A stretch of DNA of 64,000 nt from Serinus canaria (taxonomy: Eukaryota; Chordata; Aves; Passeriformes; Fringillidae), in NCBI RefSeq assembly GCF_022539315.1, contig NC_066313.1, forward strand, positions 32,649,059 through 32,713,058, written 5' to 3'. Made by a program: the position numbers and the translations under genes. Each line of letters starts with the position of its first letter. Within the stretch, counting starts at the first letter, position 1. Positions 49,601 through 60,570 of the stretch are shown piece after piece. A model generated the notes under the pieces. It saw nothing but the letters and a program-made list of their open reading frames with translations, did no database searches and was not told the origin of the DNA.

Positions 49601-51089
49601 AGATGTGGTTCCCTGTTGGGAAAAAAGTTTTAACACTTTTCAGATCATTTTCATAAAGACAGAATTTTCTAACAGCAACTTTCATGCAGCCTTCAGTGTG
49701 TCTAGGCCACTGATGACCTCAGGATGCCTAACTGCATCCTCCTTTCTCCACTGCTGCCAAAAAAGCTGAGACTCCTATTTTAGCATGGCTCTGTCAGATA
49801 AGGTAATTATCAGCTGAGGTAATTAATAAACCCAAACTCTCTGAGATTTTAGTGTAGTTTATATATAAATGTTCCATGGGCCAGAAGAAATGAAAATGTT
49901 AAGGCTGATACCCTGGCAATATTTGTGGAATTGGGCAAGATTTCTTCTCCTAGGGTGTGACCTATTTTTTCAGTGGTTTCTGAAAGGATCTTCCACTGCT
50001 GTGAAACACTTTCAGGACATAGTAGTGAGAGGAACTTTCTAAATGCATTAGTCAGAGAGAAAGGATGTGATGCTGCCAGAAGAAAGTAGAATGTAACAAG
50101 TAACTGAAAATGGGGGGAATAGCAAGGAAATTAGAATCCAAGCTCAACAGGAAGTGCTCATTCTACTAGCTATCTTTATTATGTATCATTATAACTAGGA
50201 ACATGTATTCGTTTAGATTCTTGTTTGCTTTTGCTGATGTCAAACATTATCCAGATGGTATAGTGCATTTTCTGTACTCACCTCCTTTTTATGTCACACA
50301 TTTCCTGATCTGCATTTTTCAAAGATTTTTTTATTTTTTTTTTCCCTTAGAAAAGATGATATAATGTCCTTCTTAGCCCTGTTGCCATATTTTTCTCTCA
50401 ACTGAAACCATTTCTTAGTTAATAAACCTAATTTGTCCCTTTTTCTTAAACAAGCTTTTTATCTTGGCTGCCTTCAGATTTAATGGTCTAAGTGCTTCAG
50501 AAGCAAATATTGCTTGTTAAAAATATTGCGAAGCCTTGGCATTATTTTCAGATCCTGCAACAGCAAGGATTGTATGCATAAACTATATATATAGTATATG
50601 TTTTACACATATGAACCAGGACATTTTTGATACTAGCTGTGAAAGCGCAAAATTATCTGCATGAAGCTTGAATGACTGATTTTTTGAGAATCAGTGGGAA
50701 AAACCCTCTTCTTAATGAGACCTAATAAGCTACAAAGGAAGAAACTAGATCATCCTTTATTAAGTGTGGCAGTCAGGCAGCACAGAGGAATCTGAGACTT
50801 GAGTCACAGAGTGGGTGCTGGTATCAGCCAGGGGAAGGGGTGGGTGTTGTGTTTTTCTGCTGAAATGACTTCTCTTTGGAAGCACAGACTGGAGAGCCGT
50901 GAACTCGGTGTTTGTTCTCAGTCACCTCTCTTTGCACACATTCCTTTTTAATATCCATGAGATAGACTAACTCTTTGTCCTAAATATTCAGGACGCCATT
51001 AGCCAGTCTTTTTAAAGAATGCACAATAGAAAAGAATTAGCATAGAAAGACATGCAAGTATGCAATCAATCTTATGCATTTTCCTCCCA
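46657..51089. other. unassigned non-coding DNA
   Basis: About 4.4 kb without a recognisable gene, CR1 copy or strong motif cluster. Frames reach 89 codons and show no domain. Confidence 0.5.
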
Positions 51090-51246
51090 GAGAACTTGTA
51101 GGTGCCCTATCCCTGGAAGTGTTCAAGGCCAGCTTGGGCAGGACTTTGAGTAACTTGGTCTAGTGTAACATGATTCTGCCCATGCTAGCGGAGTTGGAGC
51201 TAGCTGATCTTTAAAGTCCTTTCTGATCCAAGACATTCTATGAATA
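51090..51246 (+). mobile_element. CR1 LINE, 3' terminal fragment, about 155 bp
   Basis: 'gccctatccctggaagtg', 'ttcaaggccagcttgggc', 'gagtaacttggtctagtg', 'gctgatctttaaagtcc' and the tail 'acattctatgaa' give the CR1 3' end in correct order. Confidence 0.92.
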
Positions 51247-52792
51247 ATTTTTGATGTCATTTTTATTAAAATGAACAATTTTAATGTTTGTGTGTAATTT
51301 AAATACCATCCTTTTTTTTTATCCTGGTTACCTCTTAGCACACCTCCCAGCAATATGACTGAGACCTCCTGCTATCTCTCTGAGTTACTGCATGCTAACA
51401 GGTGATGTCATCAGCACAAGAACTTAAAGAGTCATAAGTATATATAGAAAACTTTTCCAGGCCCTGAAAAGCATCTGACAGATATCTGAGGAAAGATCAA
51501 TCAACTATTTGAACAGCGCATATAATTCATAACAAGAAGTAAAAATAAGTGAAACTGTCAGGAAAATCAACTGATGAAATTTAAATTTTAAATTAGTGTT
51601 ACCCAGGACACTGGGATTAAAATATCTAACCTTTCAGAAAATGCTATTCTTTTTTTTTTAGCATGCTAGTGTACAGAATTATGATGCTGTCCTTAGCATC
51701 ACATCACATATTAGTCTAGTATTGATGGAGGAGGGAGAGACTTCTACTTACTGAATTGTGATCTCCACCTGCTTCCTCTCCATGGCAGTTCTTGCTGATC
51801 TTCCTGATCTGACCATCTAACAAATCTTCTCAGATTCAGACTCAAGGGGTGTGCCTCTTATCACTGTTCCAAGTGCTCCTTTGTGTTTGTGTAGATGATC
51901 ACATTACCAAACACTGCTCATATATCCATCCATATTCTTCGCAGCAGATTTCTGATGTTCTTTTCTTTATTCTTTGGCACATGCTGCTAAAGCTTCAGGT
52001 TGTCAGAGTCTGTTTAAATGATTTTAGAAAGAAACATGCTCACGTGTAAATTAAGGCACTTGGTGTCACTAGATCTTGTGGCAGAAGTGCAACTCAATAC
52101 ATGTGTATTTGCCTCATCTTTATTCTCCACCCATCAATCCATAGGAAGAAAGACTCAGGAGTTTAAGGCCAGGAGGAGCTGCTTGAAGAATCATTTGATT
52201 TAATCAGATTTCCTTAAGCCTTAACTTCCACTGGAATAAAGAACATTTGTATTTCAAAGGATTGTATCTCTTTGCAAAGCCTTCAGTCCTGAAAGGTATC
52301 AGGTAAAAGAGAAGCCATCAGTTCCTTGGGCAGTTGTTCTGCTTGTTCCTTTCCCCACCTTGCAAGTGTGAAGTTGTCCAGCAATAGTTGGCAGTTCTTG
52401 TTATGCTTCTTCTGTTACATAAAACACTGCACTCAATTTCTCAGTCAACAGATGGAAAGTTAAACATCTTATGCTTTTAAAGCTTTTACTGAAAGAAAAT
52501 GTTTCCCTATAATTTGAATAATTTCTTTTTCTGGTCTTGATTTACGACGTCCTTTTAAAATGTAGACAATTTACTTTTATGTAGCGTCCCTGCATTATTT
52601 AGTTATCATTTAGTAAACAGATGTAATGTCCTTGCATAATTTAGTTATCGTTTAGTAAATAAAATTTCTTCTAAATTGCTAAAATAAATTGCTTGCTGAA
52701 ATAAAATTGCTTCTGTGCTGCCCTTGGTGGATGGATCTATTGCTCTTAAAATTTATATCTGATGACATAATTTTTTTCCGAAACAAGCAGTG
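51247..52792. other. non-coding DNA with 42-bp tandem duplication
   Basis: No gene is recognised. The notable feature is the tandem duplication at 52580-52661. Confidence 0.5.
52580..52661 (+). repeat. 42-bp tandem duplication, two copies
   Basis: Copy 1 is 52580-52621 and copy 2 starts at 52622. Over the 40 alignable bases 34 match (for example 'atttagttatc' and 'tttagtaaa' in both). Five of the six differences are transitions. This looks like one old local duplication rather than a known satellite. Confidence 0.9.
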
Positions 52793-53440
52793 AATCACAG
52801 AATTGAATGGTTTGATTGGATGGGACATTTAGAAATAACCTACTTCCAATCCCCCTACAATGGGCAGGGACACTTTCCACAAAACAGGTTTGTTCAAAGC
52901 ACCATCCAACCTCGCCATGAACACTTCCAAAGATGGGGTATCCGCAACTTCTCTGGGCAACATCTTTCACCACATATTTCTCACTATCCTGATCATATAT
53001 TTTTTCTTCCTGATTTTCAACCTAAGCCTACTCTCTTTTAGTTTAAGCTCTTCCTCTTTATTGTGTCACTACAGGCCCTGCTAAAAAGTTTCTTTCCATC
53101 ATTCTTAAAAGCCCTCTTTATGTAGTGAAAGGCTGCAAGAAGGTCTGCCTAGAGTTGTCTCCTATCAGAATTAATAACCCCAGCTCTCTCAGCTTGTCCT
53201 CCTAACAGAGGTGCTCCATCCCTCTGATCATCTTTGTGGCCTCCTCTGGACCCACTCCAGCAGGTCCACATCCTTTTTGTGTTGAAACCCCAGAGTGGGA
53301 TGCAGCACTGCAGGTGGGGTCTCGCCAGAGCAGAGAAAGGAGAAGAATCCCCTCCATCACCCTGCTGCCCATGCTGTCTTGGATGCAGCCCAGGATAGGT
53401 TTGGCTTTCTGGGCTGCAAGAGCATCTGGTTTGTCATGGT
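52793..53440 (-). mobile_element. CR1 LINE fragment, about 650 bp
   Basis: This is the longest CR1 copy in the window. On the plus strand it reads from the 3' tail ('aatcacagaattgaatgg') through 'gggcagggacactttcc', 'gtatccgcaacttctctgg', 'tagtgaaaggctgcaagaag', 'agctctctcagcttgtcc', 'tttgtggcctcctctgg' and 'gcagcactgcaggtggggtc', to 'ttggatgcagcccagga' and 'ggctttctgggctgcaag'. The coding relic has stops in every frame. The frames of 83 to 131 codons at 52.8-53.6 kb are parts of this repeat and not genes. Confidence 0.95.
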
Positions 53441-55684
53441 TTCTGTGTTTCATACATGTGGTAGGAGTTTCTCTGCTCACCTGTCACAAACATTCCATTA
53501 TTTCTGGAGTCCCTGTTTTCCAATACTCAACTCCTTTTTCTGTAGACTTATGTTCTTTAGTTCTAAATATGCAACTTATTTGTACTAAGAAAAAAATTAA
53601 TAATAGTAATTTCAACTACTTTCTTAATTGAGCCTGTGTTTTCTTTAGGATCAGAGGTGAGAAATAGACACTTTTAAGGTGTTACTTATCTGAACTAGCA
53701 TAGGCATCTAAAAGTGCCTATTTCTGTCCTTTGGCTAAAAAAACCCAAACAGGTGGCTTTTACAGTGAGCCAGATTTCTAATGATATTTTCAAATTTTAT
53801 TTGTTCAGGGAATCCCATCCTTTTAGTGGGAACGGACATCTATAACTCAGCCATCAGTATTTCGGTTCTGTAGTTCAGGATGTGCTGCTATACAGATCTA
53901 CATTAGAGACCTTTCCACTCAAGTCATGTTGTTCCACTGTTGACTAATTTTTTTTATTTATTGGTTTGTCAGTTCTTTTTGTGTTAAATCTATGCTTTAA
54001 TGCTATTTAGTAGTGCTAACTTTCAAACTGCTTTATATGCAATAGCCTTTCAGAAGCCTGAATATTTTACATTTGACAGTTTTCTTTGTCAGCCAAAGTC
54101 ATATGCTCAACAGATGATGCAAACAGGTTTAGGAAGACCTGCTTTCCATAAAATCTGGGGCAAACAGTTAGCAACAGTTTTCTTTAATTTCTGTTCAGCT
54201 GAGAATCTTCTTTTTCTATCAATGGGCTTTTTTCTAAAGTTCTGAAGAAGGACCAGATATAGCAATAGGCTTCTTATGATCCCTCACAGAGTTGCTGCGC
54301 AGCTTTTATATTCCACTATGACTTTCCTAAAGGTTCCTAATAACGCCTTATCTCAACGTCAGCTGCACCCATAATATGGTAGAACTAGAAGTCAATTAGA
54401 GTGTATTTTATTAGTTGCTTAATATAAGAATAGATAAGGAACTGTCAGTTGAGATGAGATGTGTGTCTAGACATGGACTTTTTTAGTGGTTATAACTATC
54501 TGTGTGAGTGTAATACTATTAATGTATGTTTAGAGGCCAAGTATTTTGCCATGTGAAAGGTAACACATGCTAGTTATCGTTCTACTTCTCTATTAAAAAA
54601 ATTAACCAGTTCAGCTGTTCAGATGGGTTGTTTTGGACAGAAGATGTACAGAGTTTGTTTACTTGAAAAAGTGATGTTTGGGCAGAAAATGCATGTCTTA
54701 GTCTCTCTTACAGTAGAATATGTGAACTCTGTCAAGATTTGCAACTGCTCTTGTAACTCGTGTTCTTTCTCTGGGTTCTCTAAAAAAGGTTTTGAAGGCC
54801 TGGTGTATAAAAATATATTTTGGCCTTTTTCTCAGAACTGCCAGGGGCAACAAGGCGTCTTCACGTTTTCTGTTCTATAAGTCCAGGTGACATTGGAGTC
54901 AAAGCAGCAACTGGTAAAAACAGAATGAATTTGTACAGAACAAACATCTCTCCACTTGATTCATCCAGACTTTCAGATTTACTCCATTATGTTTTGTGTT
55001 CTGGAAACACCAAACCATAGTGATTCAATTGGTTTCCTCGGCTTGTGAGCAATACCCTTTTTATTTCATGACATCAGTCTTTATACTTCTGACATCCTCT
55101 TATAATCTCATGCTTATGACAAAACTGGTGTTCCTTATTTCCCAGCACAGGTAGATCCTGTTGCCCAAAATAACTGAGTTGGGTGCCAGGGAGAGGTTAC
55201 TTAATATGTGAAATATTTTTAAATATTCTTCTGAAGTTGCAAAAGCCAAGATTTTATGGATAATTTAATTTTGAATTTATGAAGGAACATTGAGTTGGAA
55301 AGCTATTCAGACCTAAATTCAGCTTTACTTGATTTCTTTAAAAAATAAAGTGCTTTTTTAATCACTTATTATTCATGTTTTCTCTCAGTCTGTAAGATTT
55401 TAATGGCTTTTAAGGACTTTTTAAAGTCAATAACAATAATATGGTTATATTATGAATATATGGGAATTAATTTGCCTAAACGCCCACTTCTTAATCAGCA
55501 TCTCAGATGCAGACCTTTGATTTTTATTCCTCTTTCAAGCACAGAGCTTATTTATCATTTCTGAGAGGTTGTGACTATAAATACTGGTAGTGCTTCTATT
55601 TTAAAGACAGACACATAGTATGCATCTACTTTCTTTCAATACTGAAATTTCCGCCTTGGTTTTTATTTTTTCTCATCACCATAT
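53441..55684. other. non-coding DNA with a 66-nt stem-loop
   Basis: No gene is recognised. The stem-loop at 53660-53725 is listed separately. An 85-codon plus-strand frame (54623-54880) is Cys-rich ('ICNCSCNSCSFSGF') but matches no family I recognise. Confidence 0.5.
53660..53725. repeat. stem-loop, 17-bp arms with one mismatch
   Basis: The left arm 53660-53676 (AGAAATAGACACTTTTA) and right arm 53709-53725 (TAAAAGTGCCTATTTCT) pair at 16 of 17 positions. The mismatch is A53668 against C53717. The loop is 32 nt. The size and shape fit a small pre-miRNA-like hairpin or a miniature inverted-repeat remnant; neither is shown. Confidence 0.9.
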
Positions 55685-56030
55685 GTGCCACAGAACTGCT
55701 GAAGTGGAAGGAACTTGTGAGGTCTTTGTACAACCTGTTCTTCAAAATAGGGTCAATACTGAAATCAGAGCAGAAGTCTACAGTCACATCCTGAAAACCT
55801 CCAAGAGTTGAGATCCCTCAACCTCACTGGACTCTGGTCTTAATTAACTTCATAGCTCTTAATCAACTCCATAGTAAATTATTTTCCCCCTTATGAGGTC
55901 CAGATGGAACCTCCCCCAAATCAGTGGATGACTTGTCTGTTCTCCCACGAAGCATCTGGGTAAAGAGTTTGGCTTTGTCCTCTTGGTTACCTCCTTGCAG
56001 GTGTTGAAAAGCAGCTCCTAAAAGTCCCCC
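55685..56030 (-). mobile_element. old, diverged CR1 LINE fragment
   Basis: On the plus strand: 'gtggaaggaacttgtgagg', 'cctgaaaacctccaagag', 'gagatccctcaacctc', 'taaattattttccccctta', 'ttggttacctccttgcagg' and 'tgttgaaaagcagctcc' follow the CR1 order, but with many changes. It lacks the terminal octamers and contains the 19-bp tandem duplication at 55839-55876. Confidence 0.75.
55839..55876 (+). repeat. 19-bp tandem duplication inside CR1 relic
   Basis: 'cttaattaacttcatagct' at 55839-55857 is followed directly by 'cttaatcaactccatagta' at 55858-55876; 15 of 19 bases match. Confidence 0.75.
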
Positions 56031-56899
56031 CACTCATTCTCTGGCTATTGGGAGGTGTACGTCAGTTTCTCTTTGTGAAACATTTACTTTAATCTCATTT
56101 CATACTAATTTATATGAGCTTCACACATTTTTTCTTTTATGCTACACAATTCTGTAATTTCTACTACTTCTGATTTTATTAAGTCAAATAATTTTTTTGC
56201 TTGGAACCAACAATATTCTAAATGAGCCAAGATTTTCAGATCCAAGATTTTATTACTCATCCCTTAATAGAGCATCTAGTTATCATGCTCTGTTTTTCTA
56301 ATCTTCATTTTGCCTTAACAGCTTAACAAATTTTGGCAGTAAGATGTTAATTATGCTTGCAATAATTGACCTCCACACCTATAAAGGGCAAGTAGGTTCA
56401 TATATGTAAATTAAGACTTAAAAATGTGACAAAATGCCAGCAGCATTTGACATCAAGTATCCACCTTCTGTCTCTCTTCAGTGTGTTTTGAGCTAAAAAA
56501 GCAGCTGTTTGACTTGGGTGCATTTGATTTACAGCATTTCAAATAAAGTCTCTTTTCTTTTTTTTCTAAATTATAATGAATATATTAAAACACAAAACTC
56601 TGAGTTCCTTTTTACCCTGTTCCTTAATATTCTGCTATGAATCTGGACCCTTTTATTCCATAGCAATTTAATTTTTTTTCTGCTTTCCCCAGCTAATGGA
56701 AATAGATGATGATTTAAGATTTTTTTTCCTTTTAAAGGAGGATTTATATTCATCATGACTGCAGGAAAAGACAATGAAACAAAACATCAGTAAATGCTGT
56801 TTTCTTTTCATCACTGTTTTTGCCATTACTGACTTGTTACACTATTTTAGATGAGGATGTTTTTTCTAATTTAAATACATATTAAACAGAAATATCTAT
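56031..56899. other. unassigned AT-rich non-coding DNA
   Basis: No gene, repeat family or strong motif cluster is recognisable. Confidence 0.5.
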
Positions 56900-57150
56900 T
56901 TTACATATTATTTGGCTGCAACAACCTAGAGAAAATGGCTTATACTGGGCAATTAAAATGGCAGTAATTGTAAAAAAGGGATTCTGGGTATTAAGCGCCT
57001 TTCATTTCCACGTTATTTAGAATAATGAATGGAACAGATATGGCTAATGTCCTTCCCTGTGGCATGGGAAATACTGGCTTCTGGAGATATGGAAATTATT
57101 TTCCCACTGCAATGAGCTCCTCCTTCCCACATGGCAGAGCTCCAGGCATT
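56900..57150. promoter_or_regulatory. candidate conserved non-coding element
   Basis: A repeat-free block with words such as 'ggcaattaaaatggcagtaa', 'gtattaagcgcctttcat' and 'ccacgttatttagaat'. Composition changes on its right into GC-richer, unassigned sequence. The regulatory reading is inference. Confidence 0.25.
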
Positions 57151-58736
57151 GCACTGACAGCAGGCTGAGTGCATGGAAACTCTAGCTAAGAGCTTTGTGG
57201 CAGACAGAACTAAATGTCACCACCTCAGACATGGATTTGCCCAGTGTTGGGAAATCATGGAGAGTCCTGAGATGTTAGGACTGCCATCACCCTCTTCTTC
57301 TTCCTGCAGCTTGGGCTTTTCTAGAGACCATTCCCATATCACACAGTGCACTCATCTGGCCAATGCTTCTGGAGGTGCTCCATAAATGTCACATCACTAA
57401 TGTCATGCCATGCTCAGTGTCCAGGGGTTCAGATGGCTTTTCCTTTTCTTCCACCACCTGGTGGACTGGGAAAATGAAGAGATAAACATAAAAAACCATT
57501 AAACCATCTGTAACAGGGACTGAGGCTGTGTCCTGTGCAGGTCTGGAAGTGGTCACCATTAAAATGTTGCCTGCACGAAGGAGGGCAGCCTTTGTAACCT
57601 GGAAAAGAGAGGTTTTGGCTGTAGTGCAGCAGATGTTGATTATTTGTACTGTTGGTCACCAATGAGATTTTGGTAGCTCAGCAAGGCTCTGGCTCCAGGG
57701 CAAAAGAGAACAGAGGACTCACCTTAGATTGCAACTCTGTGGTTATTGCATTCAGGCTCTTCTCTTGTTTTTTCCTGTCAGTAGTTTTATTTTCTACTTG
57801 CAGCTGCTGATATTTTCTGCTTGCAGCTTACTCTTTCCCAGGAGTCAGTGACTGCTGCCTGGCACGCCAGGATCTGTACTGCCCATCAGAACTGGTGTAG
57901 TACAAGTCCCCACCTATGTCTGAAAGACCCCAACATCTACAGGCAGCACTGAACAGCCTTTAGTGTAAAATGGGCACTGGCCAATAAATGATAAAAGCTT
58001 CTGTAGGTCATGAGAGCACTCTTCCTTCTATACCAGGTCATGGGTAGAAACCTGGATTCAGGACACCTGGAAGTTAAGGGAGGTGCTTCATCTGCTTTAC
58101 AGATATAGGACTTGCCACTGTTTCTCTGAGGAGATCTTGGCTTCTCTGAAAAGCAATGGTGGAAGACATGCATGCTCATTAATCTGCTCTTGTGTTCAGA
58201 AATGGAGTTCACTGACTGTTATAACAATCTGTAAAACTCAATTCATAATAGCATCTCTTTCTGCAGGACTCTTTTTCTTGGGTTTACATTTTATATTAAG
58301 CCTAGCAGGATATAATTTATACAAATAATCTTTCATTGTTTCCTCATTTTGGCAGGACTGTTGAAAAATTTGAATACCAGTATTTCCAGTGACTCAGAAA
58401 AATGCCTGAAGTGAAGAGGCTTTCATTTTTTCCTCTGTAATTATTTTATCATAAAAGATTTTGGGTTTATGAATATTTTTCTGTGCTATGAAAGTATAAT
58501 TCCCAGTGATACAGTTGTAGAAATGTATCTTTAAAGAAAAGAAGGGGTAATGTGTGAAAGTTGGAAACGTTTCCAGGTTTTAAATTCCACTGATTTTTTT
58601 TTTTCCCCTAGGCTGATGAATTGATTTTACAACATTTCCCTCTTTAAAAAAAGCCAAAAAAGTTATCAAGTATAGTTTTTCAGGCTAAAAGGGAAATATT
58701 AAAATTTTTCTTTTCTGAAAAATTCTATCATTGTAT
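57151..58736. other. unassigned non-coding DNA
   Basis: Slightly GC-richer than its surroundings to about 58.1 kb. There is no recognisable gene or repeat family; frames reach 91 codons without a domain. Confidence 0.5.
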
Positions 58737-59112
58737 AAAAATTTAGGTTGAAATGGATCTCTGGAGGATGTCTGGTGCAATGCCCAGTCAAAGTAGAAAC
58801 AACTTTGAATTCTGAAATTACATTTGTTCCAAGTTAGATGAGGTTGCCCAAAGCCTTGTCCAGCCCAGTGCTGAATATCTCCAAGGAGGGAGACTTCACA
58901 ACCTCTCCAGGTGACCCACCCATTCCATTGCTTGACCACCCCTGTGATGCTTTTTGTCTGGTGAATTCTGTTTTCTCCAGGCTGTTCAAACTCCTCTCTC
59001 AGCCTCTCTATATTGTGTGCTCTGAGCCACTCATCATCTTTTTGGACCATCATTGAAGTTATTCCAGCATCTTTCTTGCGGGACACCCAGTACAGAAACA
59101 CTGTGGCCAGAT
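58737..59112 (-). mobile_element. CR1 LINE fragment, about 375 bp
   Basis: On the plus strand: 'ttgaaatggatctctgg', 'gatgaggttgcccaaagcc', 'cttgtccagcccagtgctg', 'aatatctccaaggaggg', 'cttcacaacctctccagg', 'ttctccaggctgttcaaac' and 'ctctcagcctctctatatt' follow the reverse complement of CR1. The terminal octamers are weak. The 138-codon minus-strand frame across it (58685-59101) is a relic of the repeat. Confidence 0.9.
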
Positions 59113-59489
59113 GAGTCTTATGGTTATCATGTGATGGAAATGGTCACAACATTGGTATAACATCTGCAGAAATTAGTGAGAATACCTCTGGGTACTGCTT
59201 TAGTTGGGAGGTGCTCAATTACATTAGTATTAGTATTATTATTAGTAATAATAACAAAAAATTACTTTTGTGTGTTGTAAGCCTCCGTTAGTTAAACCAA
59301 TACAGGAAATCCTACATCTTTGGGAAACTTTTCAATACTTATCTGATGATAATAGAAAATGTTGATGTTGTTACACCTGAATGAAAAGTTACTTTTCTTT
59401 TATTGCCATGTAGATAATGATACAGATGCTTCATGTTGTTTCCAGACACAAAAAGTATTTCTGTTATATACAGGATTTTCTTATCTCAA
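59113..59489. other. unassigned DNA with TTA-rich hairpin
   Basis: No gene is recognised. It contains a short (TTA)n tract with a perfect 9-bp hairpin at 59236-59254. Confidence 0.5.
59236..59254. repeat. TTA-repeat palindrome
   Basis: TTATTATTA and TAATAATAA are exact reverse complements around a single G. It arises from a TTA/TAA microsatellite. Confidence 0.85.
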
Positions 59490-59921
59490 GGAGTTACAGA
59501 GAGCAAGCCATACAGGGGGAGCAGGTGAGGCCACTTGGTCTGTTCAACCTGGGAAAGAGAAGACTGAGCAGAGACCTCATCAGGGTCTCCAAGTTCTTCA
59601 TGAATAGAAGTGGAGGGGCCCACACCTATCTCTTCTCTTTGTTGATTCCTGACAGAACCCAAAAGAACTCTAGGAAGCTTAGTCAGGGGAGGATTAGGTT
59701 GGATATTAGAAAATGGTTCCTGACCCTTGGGTGGTTGGGCCCTGGAACACGCTTCTCAGGGCGATGGTCACAGCACCAACCTGGCAGGGTTCAAAAAGCA
59801 CTTGGACAATGCTCTCAGGCATATGGTGTGACTCTTGGGGTGTCCTGTGCAGGGCAGGAGTTGGCTTTCAATGATCCCAGGTTATCTTTTCCAACTCAGG
59901 ATATTGTATGATTCTATGAAA
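59490..59921 (+). mobile_element. CR1 LINE fragment, divergent subfamily, 3' end
   Basis: It shows 'ggtctgttcaacctggga', 'gactgagcagagacctcatc', 'cagtcaggggaggattagg'-type sequence, 'ttggatattagaaaatgg', 'ggttcaaaaagcacttgg' and the tail 'atattgtatgattctatg'. The 164-codon frame at 59417-59911, the longest in the window, is mostly this repeat (FNLGKRRLSRDLIRVSKFF) and includes unrelated upstream sequence, so it is not a gene. Its subfamily resembles the copy at 40262-40583. Confidence 0.93.
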
Positions 59922-60209
59922 TAATTTTTTAGGTTTTTTCCAAAAGTGAAGTTTTGAAAAAAAAAAAAAATCAATGTTATTCTAGTGTGTGTTTAGTCTA
60001 GTTTGTCTTGTGTAGACATAGGAAAAGATCATAAATGTCCTTGAACAACTATTTATGTAACATTCATACTACTATTTAATATCATATTGTCAGCAGTTCA
60101 TTAATGCAATTAACTGAAAACAAGTGTGATCTACAAATTCTATTCTGAATTTCCCTTAAGGCATGACATCAAGTACAGATTTCAGAAACTAATATAATAT
60201 GTTGGCATT
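59922..60209. other. unassigned AT-rich DNA with A14 run
   Basis: An A14 run lies at 59957-59970. Nothing else is recognisable. Confidence 0.5.
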
Positions 60210-60570
60210 TTTTTCAGTGTATTGACCATTGGGTGCTATTTTAGAGAAACTGGAGCTGAGTGTTAATTTATACCCTAAGGGGTCTGCAGAAAAAGCTGAG
60301 TTATTCCTGGTGGGAATCCTAGAGTTTTTGCTTTCTGCCTCTTGTAACTGTTTTAATATTAAGTTATCTCAAATAATCTCTCACTGTATGTGCTCAACCT
60401 GTAGAATTAGTGAAGCTGAATCAGCACTGCAACAAACAAGCTCTTTTAGAAAAGGAGAATCTTTGCTGCACTTTGTACTGAAATTACACTGTCAGCTCTA
60501 TATAAATGCAATAAGCATTACTTGTAATTACAGAGTTAGGCTGCCTTTGGGCAAATGGTGATGGTAATGA
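60210..60570. promoter_or_regulatory. candidate conserved non-coding element
   Basis: A repeat-free block with words such as 'gtgttaatttataccc', 'ttttaatattaagttatc' and 'gcattacttgtaattac'. A 110-codon plus-strand frame (60229-60561) spans it. That frame has no domain and no consensus acceptor or donor that I can place at its ends, so an exon is possible but less likely than non-coding DNA. Confidence 0.25.

Noticed and set aside
53236..53631. 131-codon frame and its overlapping partners
   Set aside because: They are frames through an antisense CR1 copy.
54623..54880. Cys-rich 85-codon frame considered as a small secreted peptide
   Set aside because: It has no signal peptide, and the cysteine spacing fits no family I recognise.
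58685..59101. 138-codon minus-strand frame
   Set aside because: It is a relic of the CR1 copy at 58737-59112, not an independent gene.
59417..59911. 164-codon plus-strand frame, the longest in the window
   Set aside because: Most of it is a CR1 3' fragment read in one frame, and the start lies in unrelated flanking sequence. It has no reverse transcriptase or endonuclease motif.
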